DNA of 6,902 bases from Acidiferrobacterales bacterium (GTDB lineage: Bacteria > Pseudomonadota > Gammaproteobacteria > Acidiferrobacterales > Sulfurifustaceae): assembly GCA_015492195.1 (NCBI GenBank), contig WGFP01000076.1, forward strand, positions 1 through 6,902. The letters are read 5' to 3'. The notes below the pieces were generated by a model that was not told the origin of the DNA, searched no databases, and saw only the letters and a list, made by a program, of their open reading frames with translations. Positions 5,155-6,902 of the stretch are shown piece after piece (position 1 is the first letter of the stretch; the number at the start of each line of letters is the position of its first letter). The translations under genes were made by a program, and so were the position numbers.

Positions 5155-6126
5155 ATGACGGCTAAGACCACAGCACGCACGCGCAAGGACTCAGATAAGG
5201 TGCGGGTGGGCGTGGTCGGCGTCGGATATCTCGGCAGTTTCCATGCGCGCATTTACGCGGCCATGCCGGACGTGGAGCTGGTGGGCGTGGCGGATATCAA
5301 CCCCAAGTCGGCGGAAGCCGCCGGAAAGCATCACGGTTGCCCGTTCTATACCGATGCCAGGGAGTTGCTGGGGCAGGTCGACGCCGTGAGCATCGCCGTT
5401 CCCACCGTTTCGCATGACGAGGTCGCGCGCCCGTTTCTGGAGCAGGGCGTGCACATGCTCATGGAAAAACCGATCGCGCCCACCTACGAGGAATCGCTCA
5501 AACTCGTCGAGCTGGCCGAAGGTGCCGGCGTGATTTTTCAGGTGGGGCATCTTGAGCGGTTCAACGCCGGCGTGATGGCGCTGGCGGAGCGTTGCAAAAA
5601 TCCCCGTTTCATTGAAGTCCACCGTCTCGGCACCTTTGTCGAACGCGCCACCGACGTGGACGTGGTGACCGACCTGATGATCCACGATATCGACATCGCT
5701 TTGTCCCTGGTCAATTCGCGCATCAAAGACATCACCGCCGACGGCATCCCGGTGCTGACCTCGCACGTGGATATCGCCAACGCGCGCATCGAGTTTGAAA
5801 ACGGCGCGGTCGCCAATGTCACCGCCAGCCGCGTGTCGAACAAAAAATTACGCCGTATCCGTGTGTTCGGAGACGAGCATTATTACGGTCTCAATTACAT
5901 AGACCAACAGCTCGAAGTCGTCCGCGCCGTGCCGGATGAGGCCGGCGGCAAGTGGCCCAAGCTCGTTACGGAGTGTCTGCAGATCGAGTCGCACCCGCCG
6001 CTCGATACCGAGCTGGCCTATTTCGTCAATTCCGTGCGCACCGGCGCACCCCCGCTGGTGAACGGGAGGGTGGGGCTTGAGGCGCTCAGGGTGGCTCTTC
6101 TGGTGAAGGAAAAAATTCCCACATGA
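5155..6126 (+). CDS. gnnA: Gfo/Idh/MocA oxidoreductase, probable UDP-GlcNAc 3-dehydrogenase
   Basis: A 323-residue NAD-dependent sugar oxidoreductase. After a polar 15-residue N-terminus comes the Rossmann segment VRVGVVGVGYLGSFHARIY (GxGxxG at 22-27), the family's Glu-Lys-Pro at 104-106, and DLMIHDIDIALSL (173-185) with the catalytic-type H177. The C-terminal part, including DIANARIEFENGAVANVTASRVS, is typical of Gfo/Idh proteins encoded near lpx lipid A genes. GnnA oxidises the 3-hydroxyl of UDP-GlcNAc so that GnnB can transaminate it, giving UDP-GlcNAc3N for lipid A. The overlap with a DegT-family aminotransferase supports this. The alternative, a WbpB-like UDP-GlcNAcA dehydrogenase for O-antigen, seems less likely because I recall WbpB as lacking this GVGYLG-type motif. 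No strong ribosome binding site precedes the ATG, so a later start such as the GTG at codon 16 cannot be excluded. Family is certain; substrate is inferred. Confidence 0.85.
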   Translation: MTAKTTARTRKDSDKVRVGVVGVGYLGSFHARIYAAMPDVELVGVADINPKSAEAAGKHHGCPFYTDARELLGQVDAVSIAVPTVSHDEVARPFLEQGVHMLMEKPIAPTYEESLKLVELAEGAGVIFQVGHLERFNAGVMALAERCKNPRFIEVHRLGTFVERATDVDVVTDLMIHDIDIALSLVNSRIKDITADGIPVLTSHVDIANARIEFENGAVANVTASRVSNKKLRRIRVFGDEHYYGLNYIDQQLEVVRAVPDEAGGKWPKLVTECLQIESHPPLDTELAYFVNSVRTGAPPLVNGRVGLEALRVALLVKEKIPT

Positions 6127-6902
6127 GCGAGGCAGTCAAGTCGGTTCCGTTTCTGGATCTCTCCAAAGAATTTCGTGAACTCGAAGCGGAGTGGCTCGCC
6201 GCCATTCGGGAGGCCGGCAAGACCGGCACGTTTGTGCTCGGCCCGAACGTGACGGCGTTGGAAAAGGAAGTGGCGGCCTACGTGGGCACCAAGCACGCGG
6301 TGGCCGTCGCCAACGGCACCGACGCCTTGGTACTTTCCCTGCGCGCGTTCAACATCGGGCCGGGCGATGAAGTGATCACCACGGCGTTCACCTTTATCGC
6401 CACGGCCGAGGCGATCTCTATCGTCGGCGCCACGCCGGTGTTCGTGGACATTGATCCCGTCACGTTCAATATCGATCCGAAAGCGATTCTCCCACGCCTC
6501 AGCGACAAGACGCGCGCGATCATTCCGGTACACCTTTATGGCCGTCCGGCGGCGATGAAGGAGATTATGGCGATTGCCAGGCAAAATAATCTTGCCGTGA
6601 TCGAGGACTGTGCCCAGGCATTCGGTGCATCAATCGGCAAGCAGCGCGTGGGCGGTTTCGGCGACACGGGATGCTTCAGTTTCTATCCGACCAAGGTATT
6701 GGGGTGTTACGGCGACGGCGGCATGATCACGACCAACAGCCCGGACGTGGCGCAGCATCTGATCAAGTTGCGCAACCACGGGGCGATAAAGCCGTTTGTT
6801 CATGGCGAAATCGGCAACAACAGCCGGCTGGACGAGATTCAGGCGGCGCTGCTGCGCATCAAGATGCGAACGATCGAGCAAGCCATCGCTGGGCGTCGGT
6901 AC
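6123..6902 (+). CDS. gnnB: DegT/DnrJ/EryC1 aminotransferase, probable GnnB (C-terminus beyond window)
   Basis: A PLP-dependent sugar aminotransferase; I translated 260 codons to the right edge without a stop, out of a usual 370 or so. Visible landmarks are VPFLDLSKEF at the N-terminus, TGTFVLGPNVTALEKEVAAYVGTKHAVAVANGTDAL (NGTD at 64-67), the EDCAQAFGA motif with D162 that contacts the PLP ring nitrogen, and FSFYPTKVLGCYGDGG with K191 as the lysine that binds PLP. The ATG overlaps the stop of the oxidoreductase gene (ATGA at 6123-6126), so the two are translationally coupled; AAGGA at 6106-6110 is a rather distant ribosome binding site. Together with the gene before it this fits 3-oxidation then 3-amination of UDP-GlcNAc. 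Other DegT enzymes make different amino sugars, so the exact product is inferred from the pairing. Confidence 0.88.
   Translation, partial: MSEAVKSVPFLDLSKEFRELEAEWLAAIREAGKTGTFVLGPNVTALEKEVAAYVGTKHAVAVANGTDALVLSLRAFNIGPGDEVITTAFTFIATAEAISIVGATPVFVDIDPVTFNIDPKAILPRLSDKTRAIIPVHLYGRPAAMKEIMAIARQNNLAVIEDCAQAFGASIGKQRVGGFGDTGCFSFYPTKVLGCYGDGGMITTNSPDVAQHLIKLRNHGAIKPFVHGEIGNNSRLDEIQAALLRIKMRTIEQAIAGRRY

Noticed and set aside
5191..5766. 191-codon open frame on the minus strand opposite the Gfo/Idh gene, and 6018-6584 opposite the gene junction.
   Set aside because: His/Arg/Val-rich translations typical of antisense shadows; the plus-strand frames carry clear enzyme motifs.

Overview
This is an ordinary chromosomal stretch of a fairly GC-rich bacterium, most likely a gammaproteobacterium or a close relative. 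The E. coli YbbO-like dehydrogenase and the agmatine-to-putrescine gene pair point that way. The Gfo/Idh plus DegT pair resembles the GnnA/GnnB lipid A enzymes first described in Acidithiobacillus ferrooxidans, which hints at an environmental lineage, but I cannot name the organism.

Layout, left to right. (1) On the minus strand, aguA (490-1545) is followed by aguB (485 down to the left edge, incomplete), with four bases between them. They encode the two-step conversion of agmatine to putrescine through N-carbamoylputrescine. (2) A 140-base divergent intergenic region holds candidate promoters facing both ways. (3) On the plus strand, 1686-2927 encodes a full-length DUF1015 protein of unknown function. 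(4) A RES-Xre (MbcT/MbcA-like) toxin-antitoxin module lies at 3034-3957, antitoxin first, with a 28-bp near-perfect palindrome over its -10 box. (5) On the minus strand, 3998-4849 encodes a YbbO-like short-chain dehydrogenase. (6) A 305-base divergent intergenic region has candidate promoters and a small hairpin. (7) On the plus strand, a Gfo/Idh/MocA oxidoreductase (5155-6126) overlaps by four bases a DegT-family aminotransferase (6123 to the right edge, incomplete). The pair is probably gnnA-gnnB, which would make UDP-GlcNAc3N for lipid A with an extra amide-linked acyl chain.

The most interesting observation is how the toxin-antitoxin module sits in the locus. An identical 19-bp sequence occurs at the 3' end of the DUF1015 gene (2910-2928) and again after the toxin gene (3977-3995), next to the 3' end of the dehydrogenase gene. 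Removing one repeat plus the 1,048 bp between them leaves the DUF1015 and dehydrogenase genes converging with stop codons three bases apart. The module therefore looks like a passenger inserted at the junction of two convergent genes, with the last codons and stop of the DUF1015 gene duplicated and neither neighbour broken. No transposase, integrase, CRISPR array, rRNA or tRNA gene is visible. I found no wholly new system.
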